Shown here one piece after another: positions 46,741 through 58,985 of a stretch of 64,000 bases of DNA. Every line of letters begins with the position of its first letter. Position 1 is the stretch's first letter. The stretch is from Bryum argenteum (Eukaryota > Streptophyta > Bryopsida > Bryales > Bryaceae), in the NCBI GenBank assembly GCA_037043015.1, contig CM073322.1, positions 22,100,364 through 22,164,363 of the forward strand. Reading direction: 5' to 3'. The notes below the pieces were generated by a model. It was not told the DNA's origin, ran no database searches, and saw nothing but the letters and a program-made list of their open reading frames with translations. Both the position numbers and the translations under genes were made by a program.

Positions 46741-46851
46741 CCAACCATAACCTAGTTCCTACACAAGAGAACGCATTACCAACCATAATCTTTCCCAACC
46801 AGAGAACACATAACCAACCATAATCTATTTCCTACATGAGAACACATTGCT
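46741..46851. repeat. Three tandem units of about 36 bp
   Basis: CCAACCATAA begins units at 46741, about 46778 and about 46813; each continues with a CCTA/CCAA...AGAGAACRCAT segment. It lies about 100-200 bp before the acylphosphatase start codon, so it is in its promoter or 5' leader. Confidence 0.75.
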
Positions 46852-46947
46852 TACAAGTTTTGACTCTTGTCAATTACACGCTCATCTTACAATCATACAT
46901 TATCATTCACCTCTCTACAATCATCTATTAAGTTAACAAGTTGTCAT

Positions 46948-47670
46948 ATGCCTAAATCAAACAACCCAAAAAACAAACCAAGTAAAATGGATTCAGAGAG
47001 AAAGAATGAGGGAGTTCAAGTCAACACATCACCTATTATAAATCTCGGCTCCGAGCTTAAAGAACTCAAAAACGTTAACGACGTTGTTATTGTTAACCAT
47101 GATTGCGCCACCAAAATGAATTTTGGTTCCGACGTCAAAGCGGTTAGCTTTCCTTTGCATCATAGTTACATAACTTTGTATATAGTGTATCAATACACAT
47201 GGGCACATCATCAAGAGTAGGTCGATCGAGCATTTTATTCACGCCACGCCTACAAGGGTTTGGTGTTCTTATATTTATTATTATTTATTTTTTAATACAC
47301 ATATGGATATCTATTGAAACTCTAATTTCTTTTGGATTGTTTTTAAAATCAATTTTGATGAATAATAATATTTGTTTGATTAATAACAATGTTTGTGTAG
47401 GTATGTGTGATAATCCAAGGCAAAGTGCAAGGGGTATTCTACCGCAAGTGGACCATAGAAGCTGCTAATAAATTGGGGCTCCATGGGTGGGTTCGAAATT
47501 TGCAAGATGGAGCGGTTGAAGCTGTCTTTTCAGGTAGATCGGCTGCAGTTGAAAGTATGATAGAAAAATGTAGAGTAGGTCCACCGAGTGCGAAAGTTAG
47601 CACTATTGACATTAGTACTTACAATGAACCAGTTCCTGATTGTTTTCAACAACTTCCTACTGTGGAGTAA
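46948..47670 (+). CDS. Acylphosphatase
   Basis: Two exons, 46948-47142 and 47401-47670, join in frame for 154 residues. Exon 2 carries the whole acylphosphatase fold: VIIQGKVQGVFYRKW, the phosphate-binding loop with its catalytic Arg, then LGLHGWVRN, with the catalytic Asn, and DGAVEAVFSG. The enzyme hydrolyses the carboxyl-phosphate bond of acylphosphates, usually in the cytosol. Family members are about 90-100 residues, so the 65-residue Lys/Asn-rich N-terminal extension is unusual; it could be a leader or partly untranslated. The intron (GTTAGC...TGTGTAG) is 258 bp. The gene stands alone in a repeat-rich region. Confidence 0.85.
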
Positions 47671-48139
47671 TTATGTAGTAGTCGTGCCATTGGTGTGATG
47701 ACCACTGGGCATACATCTAAGGATAGGTTGAACGAACACTCTGTAATTCACGCTAGCCTCTAAATAGGTTCAGGAGTTTCTCTCTCTAATCACATAAAAT
47801 TTAAATTGATGTGTGATAAAAATTTCTCAAACTTCCATCAGATCAAGATTTGAGTCATCGCAAGGTAGCTACAGTTAATCTCCCTACCGTACCTTATTTA
47901 TTGTTAGTTTGTGTGATTCATTGTTGCAATGTTTTTTTTTTCTATCATGAGATTGATATGTTCCAATTAATGTAATTTTCTTTATTTTTCTTTTCTATGT
48001 TGTTGAATAGCAATAAATCTAAAATGAATAATTTCATGACAACTTTCAAAAGAGAACATAATCACTATGCATCCTTGGTTGTTGAAATTTGACATTCTAA
48101 CAAGATGAAATTTTAATGAATTGTCATGTATTGCCTCTC
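47671..48139. other. Acylphosphatase 3' region
   Basis: No further gene seen; AT-rich, probably the 3' untranslated region and spacer before element H. Confidence 0.6.
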
Positions 48140-49025
48140 TATGTATCATTTTGACAAATTCATTGGATTGGATCTTATAATATGTTTTTTTTGTTTTTGT
48201 TTGTGTGTTGTAGAAATTGCACATCTTTCCCACATAAAATCATGTTATGCATTTTTGTAAAGGCAACTTTTCTTGTAGGTTTTAGAGACATGGGGCATGA
48301 TTTATGAGTGCAAACAAATTCTTTGGATCAAAGTTGGTGTTCCATGATTTTTGTATTTATTATTCTTATTCAATATTTTTTTTTGCATATTAAGTATGAC
48401 CTTAAGGTGAAGCCTAATTTTGTTTCAGTTGGAAGAGTTTTGAATGTAATTGATTGAATTTGTGATGACGTTTATATAGTAAAAATCTCAACGTTGTTGT
48501 ATCTCCTTTAGCCACTGTTAAGCATCAACATTATTGATTACATCAAATCCTAGATTAAATTTAGTCTTTGAGATTGAGATCTTCTTAATCCAAGATGTGA
48601 TAGAGATATGGTATTTATTTTAGTGTGAGGTATCTATTTTTAGATTAATTTTCCTTTGTATAGTTTGGAACAAATTTCTCCGTTGCAAGGCTACTATTTG
48701 AATTAATAATTTTTTTTGATAGATGATTTATGGTACAACATTGTATCAAAGATGGAGGTGAACAACTTCCTACTTGGAGATTTTTTGAGTTGCAACAAAT
48801 TTATGAGATTTTAGAATCTTTTTTGATTACTAAAACATTGTAATCTTATAATGTTTGCAACTTTGAGATTTCAAAATCGATTCACATCAATTACAATAAA
48901 TATTATAGAAGATTATACAATCAACCCCTAACATTCCTAGTGTTAAAAAACCAAAAAAATAAATAAATAATAATAATTTTTAAAAAAAAATCATTTTGAA
49001 TGAAGGGCACAAAACTTTGAAGAGC

Positions 49026-49385
<360 letters not shown>

Positions 49386-50266
49386 CAAGAGCCACAAATT
49401 AGGTCTAGTTTGTGTGATAAAGTTGCAAACCAATATAAATAAGTATGAATAGATGGCATGCATTTTAGTGAAGGCAACTTTTGCTTTTGAGTTTTCAAAC
49501 ATTTTGGCATGTTTTACCATTGCAAGCCAATCATGTGAGATCAAAAATACTTTTTCATGGATTTTTTTTACATACTTAGATAAGATCTTTAAATGCATCC
49601 CAACAACAAAGTTGTTGGGCAATTTTTGATCCGGATAACTTTGGTATAGGCTCTCCAATGATGTTTTGACAGTAAAAAGATTGAAAAAAATGGATTATTT
49701 CTGAGGAGCTATATTTCTTCCGTCTATTGTTTACTGATTTGACTTTATTTTTTGGGGATGGAAACGAATTATAGTCTAGTTTTAGCGACATAAACCTTGA
49801 CTCGATCAAAGATTTATTGAAGATAAGGCATGGATTTGAGTGAGAGTGGTCTACTTTTGGAGTATCTTTCCTTTGTGAATGTATGGCAGTTTTGTCCATT
49901 GCAATGTAAGGCTACTATTTGACCCAAGATATTTTTTTGATGAAATTTTCTGGTACAATTGAGTCTTTGAGATGAAGATGAATAACTTTCTCATTGGTGA
50001 TTTTTTTGATGCGAATCTCATATTGATAGTATTTTCACTTAAATGTGATAATGATAGCTTTTTATATTTCTTTTGCGCACTAAAACGTTACGATTTTGCA
50101 ATTTATAAGATCCCATGAGTCAAGTTTTGGACCACATAATCTACAACAAGTTTATTATAGGTTTGTACGGTTGAGTTCTGAACAGCTTGTATTTATTTTC
50201 ATCTATGTCACTTTTTTCAAAGATGAATTCTTGACTACACGTACCCCAAGGACATGTAGGGGTTAA

Positions 50267-50628
50267 CCCTTAAACGCCCTTGGGGTCTAAAACGGGCAGC
50301 CCAAAATTGGATCACAGCATCTTTTGGACTTGGGCATCATGAATAGTGCACTTTTTGAACTTGGGCATCATGAATGGACCAATCAATGATGAGCTTGCAA
50401 CCTCCTACAAGGTTATGTACAACCCCAACCTACCTACCACTATCCTTTCAAAGCACAAAATCACTCGTACAAATTGTGATTTGAATTGTAAAAATTCACT
50501 TTTTGAATGCATCTTAAGGAGGTGAGCAGTTTGACATCAAAATATAAGTGAAAAGTTGAGCACAGTGAGAGCTACAGGGAAGATTCTGTTGGAATCAAGC
50601 CCCTCGGGCTTGCTTGGGCGTTTAAGGG
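50267..50628. mobile_element. TTAA-flanked element G (362 bp, piggyBac-like MITE)
   Basis: TTAA at 50263-50266 and 50629-50632. Ends are perfect inverted repeats over 13 bp: CCCTTAAACGCCC and, at the right, GGGCGTTTAAGGG. Inside, about 50310-50375, a roughly 30-bp unit ending CTTGGGCATCATGAAT is duplicated. It shares its left TTAA with the right end of element F. No coding capacity. Confidence 0.75.
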
Positions 50629-51122
50629 TTAAGATCTAAATAGGTCAACTCCATTTACATATAACACACAATCACTCATTGAAAGCCTCACACTCTGGTC
50701 CAAATTAAATTTTCTCTCTTTTCAGAGGTTTAGATAATCTGTCGTTACATTTCCTCTTTGAGGAGTAGCAGTTCTCATTGAGACTTTCCGCGTTCATCTA
50801 GCGTAAAGCTGATGCAGGTCAACTTAATCCGCTTAGAGAGAAACCGTTCTGTTCACCAGAACCGCAGATTCAACAGAAAGACAATTTGATGTGATTCTTG
50901 AGAAGCATGCCCAAGTATCCGAACAGAAAAATTTCACCACCTGAGGAAAATACAATCATTTATCAACAGAAATAAGGATGTCCACACTGCAGTAATTGAT
51001 TCTACGCAAAGAGACTCCGTGAGCCAAATGGACAAGCTGGTTCAATCATGGGTTCTACACAGAATGGGGACTACCGTTTTTAAGATTTTGGGACCAAATC
51101 ATATGCCGCAAACATTCTCCGG

Positions 51123-53049
51123 TCAGAAACCCTCTGTAAGAGCAGTCACGCGACCTTGTAATGGTGGTGGAAGCTCCTCAACAATCTTCAGAATCTCCTG
51201 GAAAAAAACATATGGAAAACAACTCAATCTGTGCACATATGGTAGAGAAAGGAGTAACAGGTGCAAAGTAACAGGCGAGCCACTTACCTCCCGTTTGTAA
51301 CGAGCAGAAAAATGAATAAAAAGTATAGACTTGTTTCGAAGCCTATCTGCATGCTCCAGAACCTGGAAACTCCCAACACACAGGCTTTGATTACAACTCA
51401 GTTGCCTGTCATACACTGAAGATTAAGGCAACACAAGTTTGCAAAGCAAACCGAATCAGGATAGAGCATTTGAAGGTAAGAATCACTAGTTAGCAAAAAA
51501 CGGAATTTGTACCTCAAATAAATGGGTATGACCGTAGTCCCTGGCATGGTCGATTGTAACAGAATCGTCCAAAAACGTAGTCTGCATTGACAAAGTTCAA
51601 AGACTTCAATCACTTGCTTTTCAACTAATAATCAGAAACTTGAACACGAAGACCACCCTAAGTGTGGAGTGAAAATGGTCCTCTCCGTTTCATCGACAAT
51701 GGGTGCTGAATTTATACACGAGCTATCTATCGACACTTCCAGCAAGGAGACTGAATGGAGTCAAGTAAACAAGTAACCCTAAACTGGAATCGCATACGTA
51801 CAGATAAGACGTAGAATCAAGTGACAGAATAACAGTATGCTGTATAATCCAGATTACGAAGGTCGAGTCCAACGAATACAAACCTCCATAATAAGCAGCT
51901 TGGCTTGCAAGGCATCACTGTTGGCTTCGTCCAATATGAAATCAGATGTTGTATCTCCAGTGAAGGCCACCTCTGGTACTCTGATGGTGTCGGTGATCTA
52001 CAAAATTCCAGTATCACTCTATTATTACCCCAAGAATCACTGCTTCGGATAAGAGTTTTAGGTAACTATATATGACAGTTAAGGAACCCACCTGCACACC
52101 CGACGTTTTCAGATTTTTAATCTCCTCTCCTGGTAAACCTAAGTATTCAGCTTTTAGCTTGTTCTTCACCGAATACACCAGATATCCCTGCATCGCAAAT
52201 GGAAACCGTCAATAATCTACCAGACAACTGATTGTGCTGGACATGGAATGGTTGGCAAGCAAAAATTCAAGGACAGGAGCCGCAAAAGCGATGAACCTGG
52301 CTTGGGACTACATGATACGTTTTGAAAGCCTTCACAATCAAACCCTTGCCCATGTCAAATTCTTCACCAATCTGCGAGTCAGCAGCAAAATGTGAGGATT
52401 GAAGCTACTCTGCCTCAGCAGCAATTCGATCAAGCATAGGGAAAGAGAGCAGACCTACATCCAAGCCAATTAGCCGATGCTTCAATTCGGAGCCATCAAG
52501 CTCTCGGTGCACATCGAAGAGCTTCTCCACTGTAGCTTTCAAGCACTTCGGGACGATAACTGTGGGAGGCTTCATCTTGAAAAGACCACGGGTTGCAACA
52601 TACATGCAAATCCCTCCCTGCGCACAATGTATAGTTTAGGTTGGAGCTAAACCTCTCCTAAACCCTCAGACAGGAATTGGTGTAAGAGCACTGACAATGT
52701 GATCCATGTGAGCATGGGAGATGAACAGAAAGTCGTGCGAGACGGCCCGTTGAGGGCATCGGCCGATGTCGAAAGCAATCTTGAAAGCGGGAATCAAGAT
52801 GCAGGTCTCCTGACCCCCCACGGAGACACCTTCGATGGAGAAATTGCCAATTTCCAATGCACCGGTGGAGGGGCGCCCAAGTTTCGAAGCCATGGGCTTT
52901 TCCGGTGGAGGGGAGATCAGTTGGGAGCATGATTGGGCCATCCGCGGCAAGTGCTCATGGAAGTAGAAGACTTTGGGAAATTTGGAGAAAAGGCGAGGAG
53001 GGAAACGGAATGATAGCGGCAGGGATGAAGCAGCGCGCGCAGAGAGCAT
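51123..53049 (-). CDS. tRNase Z, short form, probably organelle-targeted
   Basis: Eight minus-strand exons (52696-53049, 52459-52617, 52297-52371, 52092-52187, 51884-51997, 51513-51581, 51288-51362, 51123-51197) join in frame for 338 residues. The metallo-beta-lactamase zinc motif is SHAHMDH (H112, H114, D116, H117). Further family motifs are FDIGRCPQRA, ATRGLFKMKPP, AFTGDTTSDF, TTFLDDSV, HARDYGHTH and LFIHFSARY, and the C-terminus is ALTEGF. The enzyme cuts the 3' trailer from pre-tRNAs. From ATG 53049 the first 36 residues (MLSARAASSLPLSFRF...) are Ser/Arg/Phe-rich like a plastid or mitochondrial transit peptide, as in Arabidopsis TRZ2; an internal ATG at 52941 would give a shorter form without it. 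The gene is divergent from the amidohydrolase gene. Confidence 0.94.
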
Positions 53050-53095
53050 TGGATGCCTGCTCACAGAGGTTGGGGTATGTAATTGCAAGCACTCT

Positions 53096-53104
53096 AAACC
53101 CTAA
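53096..53104 (-). promoter_or_regulatory. Telo-box upstream of tRNase Z
   Basis: AAACCCTAA on the + strand, about 50 bp upstream of the upstream tRNase Z ATG, in the 250-bp space shared with the divergent amidohydrolase gene. Confidence 0.5.
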
Positions 53105-53298
53105 ATCTTCACATTCAGTGCAGGATTACGAGCTCACAATCACGAAAGAGCAACACAGGCGAAGCTAACCACAATCTCCCGGTGAACCCACCTTTACAAA
53201 GACTGTTGGACTGACATGTGGAAACGGTCCTCATTTAGGACCTCGACCTGATCCTTTGAGCCTGGTGGAGCCGAGAGTATCATCCGAGCTTTCTGGCC

Positions 53299-56200
53299 AT
53301 GGCGCTCCTTCATGCCCCAATTTCGGCTCTCACGTTTCGAGTCTCAGAGTGTCGATCCATCTGGTATCGTGCAGGGAGTCAATCTTTCGATGGGCGGAGA
53401 TTTTGCAGTGCTGCCATAGCTGGACAATCTGAGAGAGCTCGATACACTGAAAATCGCTTGAGGGGGAGTTCTCACGTTCGGAATTCGGCTGCTTCCTCGA
53501 GGTCGTCCCTGACAACTCGACGGGTGCTGCCTTTTCGAGCTCTTCTTGCACTCTCAGCGGCTGCTGCGGTTATCTTCCTGAAAAGGTTCCGTCTGCAATT
53601 GAGTTGATTCCTGTGTTCTTTGCTTGTTATATTGTAAACGGACTACAATGTGCATCAAAAGGGAGAGACGTACATTGAAAGGGTAGCTCGTCGTAGAGCT
53701 TTTGAGTTTAATTTCTGGAACTAATCCAGCAATGAGCAATGCCAGCCCCCGCGTAGTGGTAGATTGTCTTCAGATTGAGGCTCAAACTCGTATGAAAGCG
53801 ATTGACCATAAATTTTGAGGTACACAAATTCACGCCAGTGCTGCCTTATTCAGGAAACGAAATTTGCAGCAGCTGAAAGTTCGAGGATTGGCTTCGGCTT
53901 CGTTTGTGCAAGGAGAACGACTGTCCACCAAGATGAAGATCGATACTCACCTTCATGTGTGGGCTTCACCTGAGGAGGTCATGCCTGCCATTCCTCTACC
54001 AAACAAAAATAAATTCTATGGTGTTAGAGTAATCTGGTGTCCTAATATTACCATCATTTGATGCTGATACTGCTGTACTCGTAAGTCTGTAAGGAGGGCG
54101 AGCAATTACGTTGCCTTCTGTGGATATCTTGATCTCATGTTGCAATTCCGACTGAATTTACAGGCCAAGAACTTTCCTTACTTTCCTGGACAAGAACCTA
54201 CTCTTCCTGGGAGTGCAGACATCTTGCTAAAAGTAAGCTCAAACAATATGCTTACAGTCCTTTATTTTCTTGAGCACTGGGATCTGAATCATTGCTTTTG
54301 GATCTTGCGAGAAGTATCCTAATAGTGTCAACAGAGCATGGCAGACGCAGGAGTGGATGGTGCCGTCATCGTTCAACCTATCAACCACAAGTTTGATCAT
54401 TCATATGTCTCCAGGTGAGGAACGAGGACTTTAGAATGAAGCTTGATCTCTAGTCTCAGAATATTCTAGTACACCGAATCCGCAGCTTCTTCATTTCAAG
54501 CGACAAACAATTGAACCGCCGTATGTCAATTCGTGTCGACATACCATATCAGAACAGGAGAAGACTTGCTAGATCTTATTTCTGTGAGGTTCTACTTGTC
54601 GACTTGTATTGGCTATTGTTCTCCCAAACAATTGCTCATCATGCTGCCTGATTGTTCATGGAAAGTGTGCTACAGAAGTATCCAGATAAGTTCGTAGGGA
54701 TGTGCCTAGCGGACCCAACTGAGGGAGGAGGCGGTGTTGAAGAGTTTCAACGTCTCATAGACGAGGTTAACGACATCTAACAGTCATTTAGCAGTATTGT
54801 CTATAATGAAAGATGTCAATCCCATTTCATGGTTTCAATCAGTCAGAAGTTACTACCACTTTTCTCCACTTCTGAGAGGGATTTGTGTGTTACTGCAGGA
54901 GAACTTCAGTGGCGTCCGGTTTAACCCATACCTCTGGCCATCTGGAGAGAAGGTAATATCGCCATTTGTTAGGCGACCCTTGTAGCATTCGATCCGGACA
55001 ACAGCTTTTATATTGAAAGTTTGCTTATGGATGATTGCGGTGATGATCAGATGACGAATCGAGTGGGCAAGGCAATGTTCGAAAAAGCTGGAGAGCTCGG
55101 TGTTCCAGTGGGATTCATGTGTTTCAAGGTATCGCCAGCCTTCCTTGTTTAGCATACATATGTGTAGAGTCAAATCATGCAAGCAAACATCACTCGTACC
55201 CTCTCGAGATTGATAATAATCCAGTGATAGCTACAACCTACATGTGTCTTTTGGCTTAATCCATCACAAGTGCAATATCAAGCTTTGCTCTACACACAAG
55301 TGTAAGTCCTCTATCAGGTAGTTTAATTCGTACATACGTTTCTCTCAGGGGCTCCTGTTACACGTCGATGAAATTGAGGAACTTTGTAAGGAGTTTCCAG
55401 CTACAACAGTATTGATGGACCACCTTGGATTCTGCAAGCCTCCGCTGTGAGTTTAGAATCGAATTGATATTCATGTACTACTTTACCCGCGTAGCAATCA
55501 GAATTGGACTGCCAGCAGCATTGAATAAATATGACCTGAACCTTCATCACGAGATATTTCTAGTAACAGATAAGAGTTTGTGCAGCACTGACGAGGAAGC
55601 AGAAGCTTGGAATCGGTTATTAAATTTGTCGAAGTATCCACAGGTATGTCGTACTGTTGTCCCAAGAAGTTGTAGTACCAATTGCTAAACTACACAGGCC
55701 TTGACACATGTTTTCGGTACAGATTTCCTGTCTCAAATGAGAAAGAGGACGGGTCTTGTATGATAAACTGCAAAGCGTATCATGTCTTGCAGGTGTATGT
55801 GAAGCTGAGCGCATTCTTCCGGGTTTCAAGAGAACCCTTTCCGTATAAAGATACGTGGCCATTGGTGAAGCAGTTGATTGAAACTTATGGCGCCAACCGG
55901 CTCATGTGGGGCAGGTAGCATTTCTTGAAGAAACTTTCCAACAAAAACGCCACCGTTAGAATCGTCCATAATCAGTCTTCATTAAGCATTTAAGCTTCTT
56001 GGTACATCATATAACGTATATGCCTGATCAAGTTCCCAACAAGCTTTCTTATCAACGAACTAACACCCTGAATCTTACACATCCTAACCTGGCAAGCTAG
56101 ATCTATGATTATCCTCTAAAATCACGTTATTCCTTATTCAGACTCATGTCGCCGATGCACCTTCTGTTGGGAGGTGAATCGTGTAGCCTACTCTTGAGTT

Positions 56201-56425
56201 CTCTTTATTGGTGTGCTTGGTGGTTTCTTTTGCAGTGATTTTCCGTTTGTGGCATCTGAATGTGGGTACACAAATGCGTGGCAAATAGTACCCTCGGGAA
56301 ATTCCACAAGGTTCTGCTCAGACGAGGATTTGGAGGCTTTGATGGGTGGCACTGCGCTCTCCGTTTGGAGAGGCGGCTGGAGAGAGACGGAGAGGAAGGA
56401 TCTAGACGATGATATAATGACGTAA
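53299..56425 (+). CDS. Amidohydrolase-2 family metal-dependent hydrolase
   Basis: Eleven exons join in frame for 419 residues: 53299-53585, 53854-53977, 54164-54232, 54335-54414, 54666-54765, 54899-54952, 55051-55128, 55349-55446, 55586-55643, 55793-55914, 56236-56425. The TIM-barrel amidohydrolase fold is shown by DTHLHVW (HxH metal site), VDGAVIVQP, FSGVRFNPYLWP, LLLHVDE, MDHLGFCKP, VYVKLSAFFRVS and, near the end, RLMWGSDFPF with the catalytic Asp. Relatives hydrolyse lactones or amide-like substrates (2-pyrone-4,6-dicarboxylate lactonase group); the substrate here is unknown. Exon 1 (95 codons, Ser/Arg-rich with a hydrophobic stretch LLALSAAAAVIFL) looks like a targeting leader, but its donor GTTCCG is weak. 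The catalytic part could instead start at the ATG before KIDTHLHVW. Confidence 0.85.
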
Positions 56426-56643
56426 CCCACTCGTGGATTATGTAATGAATGTTAGCGGTTAGAGGAACATGAAGCTTGTTAAGCATGCAATGGACATATC
56501 CAAATACAGTAGAGTACTCTTGACGTGCAAGCTGGTTTCATCTCAATTCTCCTTTTCCTGAAACTGTTATTGTTTTGAAGCACATATTGTCTGCTCTAAT
56601 TTGTTTGTGAATGCGTTCCAATTCGTGAACAGAGTGGTGCGGC
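56426..56643. other. Amidohydrolase 3' region
   Basis: No gene seen; probable 3' untranslated region. Confidence 0.5.
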
Positions 56644-56743
56644 TGGTAGACATCAAGTCAAAGGTACAGCAGGGTTGTCTTATCAGACAAAATTGGTAGA
56701 CATCAAGTCAAAGGTACAGCATGGTTGTCTTATCAGACAAAAT
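56644..56743. repeat. 50-bp tandem duplication
   Basis: 56644-56693 and 56694-56743 are identical except for one base (GCAGGGTTG versus GCATGGTTG). Confidence 0.95.
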
Positions 56744-56877
56744 TCCTATTCATTTGTTAAGCACAATTTAGATGAGATGTACATGATGACGTCTTCAATG
56801 TATCAAATGTACATCTCATCTAAATTTTGCCTCATAAATGAACATGAATTTTGTATGATAAGACAACACCGTGGTAC
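56712..56877. repeat. Long foldback with about 72-bp arms
   Basis: 56712-56784 pairs with 56807-56877, about 80% complementary by eye and perfect over the inner about 19 bp (TTTAGATGAGATGTACAT side), around a 22-nt loop. The left arm begins within the second unit of the 50-bp duplication. Confidence 0.85.
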
Positions 56878-56950
56878 ATGTATATATATGTACTCATGTG
56901 TACAACAGAGAAATTAATTTGTAGAATGCGATTTTCAAACACGTAATTAA

Positions 56951-57922
56951 CCCCTAAACGTCCCAGCCTATTTTTAGCAGAAAAGCACATTTCTATAAAA
57001 ATCGTCATAGATGAAAATGAAGAGAAGCTATTAAGATCTCAACCGTACAAACTTGTAATAGACTTATCGAAGATCATGTGGACCAAAATTTGAGTCATGA
57101 GGCCTTATAGATTGGGAGATCATAACATATTAATATCAAAAACAAACTGCAAAATTTCATCATTTTCACTTTGAGGTGGAAATGCTACCAATATACCTAT
57201 TGCAATGAAAAAGTCACCAACTAGAAAGATGTTCACCTTCATCTTAATAATTCCTTTACCCAACAAAAATTTATCAAAAAAATTTCTTGGCTCAAATAAA
57301 AGCCATGCAATGGTAAAAACTGCCAAAAAATTTACAAAGGAAAAATAGTCCAAAACTAGACCCTTTGCATTCAATTTCATGCCTTATCTTCAAAACATCT
57401 TCGATCTTATTAAGGTTTCTACCACTTAGACTAGACTCTAATTGGAGGCCATTCCAAAAAATTAAGTTGAAATCCAACGGTGGATGAAGGAGATATGGCT
57501 CCTCAAATATCATCCATTTTCTCACTATTTCTGTTGACAAAACATCATTGCAAATCCAATAGCAAAATCATTTGGATCAAAAAACTTCTCACTACAAAGT
57601 TGTTAAGAATCACCTTAAAATCATGACCATGAAAAAAAATTCATGAAAAACTATTTTTAATTTCACATAATTGGCTTGCAATGGTAATACATGCCCCATG
57701 CTTGGAAACCCAAAAACAAGAGCTGTTTTCACTAAAGTATATTCCATTAATTCATACTTTATTGTATGGGCTTGCAAATTTTACAACACAAACTAGACTT
57801 GATTTGGAACCCAACACAAGTGATTTCATCCAAAACGGAGTTTGGATGAAGGCGTTATGGCTCTTCAAAGTTTCTGCCCTCCATCCAAAATGTAGAAAAA
57901 CGACATTGGGGACGTTTAGGGG
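56951..57922 (+). mobile_element. TTAA-flanked element C (972 bp, best-preserved copy)
   Basis: TTAA at 56947-56950 and 57923-57926. Inverted ends: CCCCTAAACGTCCC at both termini, 14 of 14. AT-rich interior, no coding capacity. Diverged copies are at B (same orientation), and at H, F and D (inverted). piggyBac-type by its target and terminal bases only. Confidence 0.75.
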
Positions 57923-57926
57923 TTAA

Positions 57927-58078
57927 AAAGAGATCTCTCAATGTAAAAGTATAATGATTTTTTCAAACTTCGAGCTTTGCAATAATTATTGTTTCTAAAC
58001 CTCGAAGTGTGTGTAATCGTAAAACATGAAATGCATAGCACCATTGAACCTATGTGTCATGTGATGTTATCAGCTTAA
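57927..58078. other. Spacer between inverted elements C and D
   Basis: About 150 bp of AT-rich DNA with no feature recognised; it would be the loop if C and D paired. Confidence 0.5.
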
Positions 58079-58740
58079 CCGGGCCTAATGTCAATAATCG
58101 ACATTTAAATGACTGCAGCAACTTTGAGGAGCCATAACTCCTTCATTCAGAGTCCGTTCTGGATGATATCCCTTAGGTTGCGTCCCAAAATGGATGATTT
58201 TTTAGGAGCTATATATCCTTTATCCATAGTTGGATTCTGACTTTACTTTTTGGGATGGGTTCCAATTAGAATCTGTTTTTGGTAGTAGAGACCTTGAGAA
58301 AATCGAAGATGATTGTATTAAAGATAAGGTGTAGATTTGAGTGCAAAGGGTTGAGTTTTGGACTATTTTTCTTTCGTAAAACTTTTGGCAGTTTTAACCA
58401 TTACAAGGTCATTGGCGCAAAGTAAATCTTTTCATGAATTTTTTTTGTTCATGGGTGTTATTGAGATGAAGGTGAACATCTTTTGTAGTTGGTGGCTTTT
58501 TTATTGCAATAAATCTATTGGTAGCATCTTTACTTCAAACTGAAAATGCTGAGATTTTTACGATGTTTTTTGAGTACTAATATGATATCATCTCGCAATC
58601 TATAAGGCCTCATGACTCAAGATTTGAGCCACATGATGTTCAATGTCTACTACAAGATTGTACAATTGAGATCCAAATAACATACCTTAATTTCCACTTA
58701 AGACACTTATTTTGAGAATGTGTTATTTTCTCTACCATTC
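58079..58740 (-). mobile_element. TTAA-type element D, inverted relative of C
   Basis: Starts beside TTAA (58075-58078) with CCGGGCCTAATGTC, a decayed end. The interior aligns with the reverse complement of C (AGGAGCCATAACTCCTTCAT, CATGACTCAAGATTTGAGCC). The right end is eroded and abuts element E. Confidence 0.55.
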
Positions 58741-58985
58741 AAGGCCTAGAGATCCATGACCACCAAAACAACTTTTTGTTAATTTGGGCACCCTAAAAGA
58801 AGTGGTTCAAAATATTATTTTATCCTAAGATATTTACCAGGTGCTTTCTATAGTGCAAAGTGTATGTGGTAAAATTTGTAAAGCCAAGTTGCAACTTGAA
58901 AGCCTTCATCTAGAACTTTTAGGTTTCAAGTCTAAAACGGGGAGTTCAAATCGAGTATTTTCAGAAAACATCTTTTTCTAAAATA

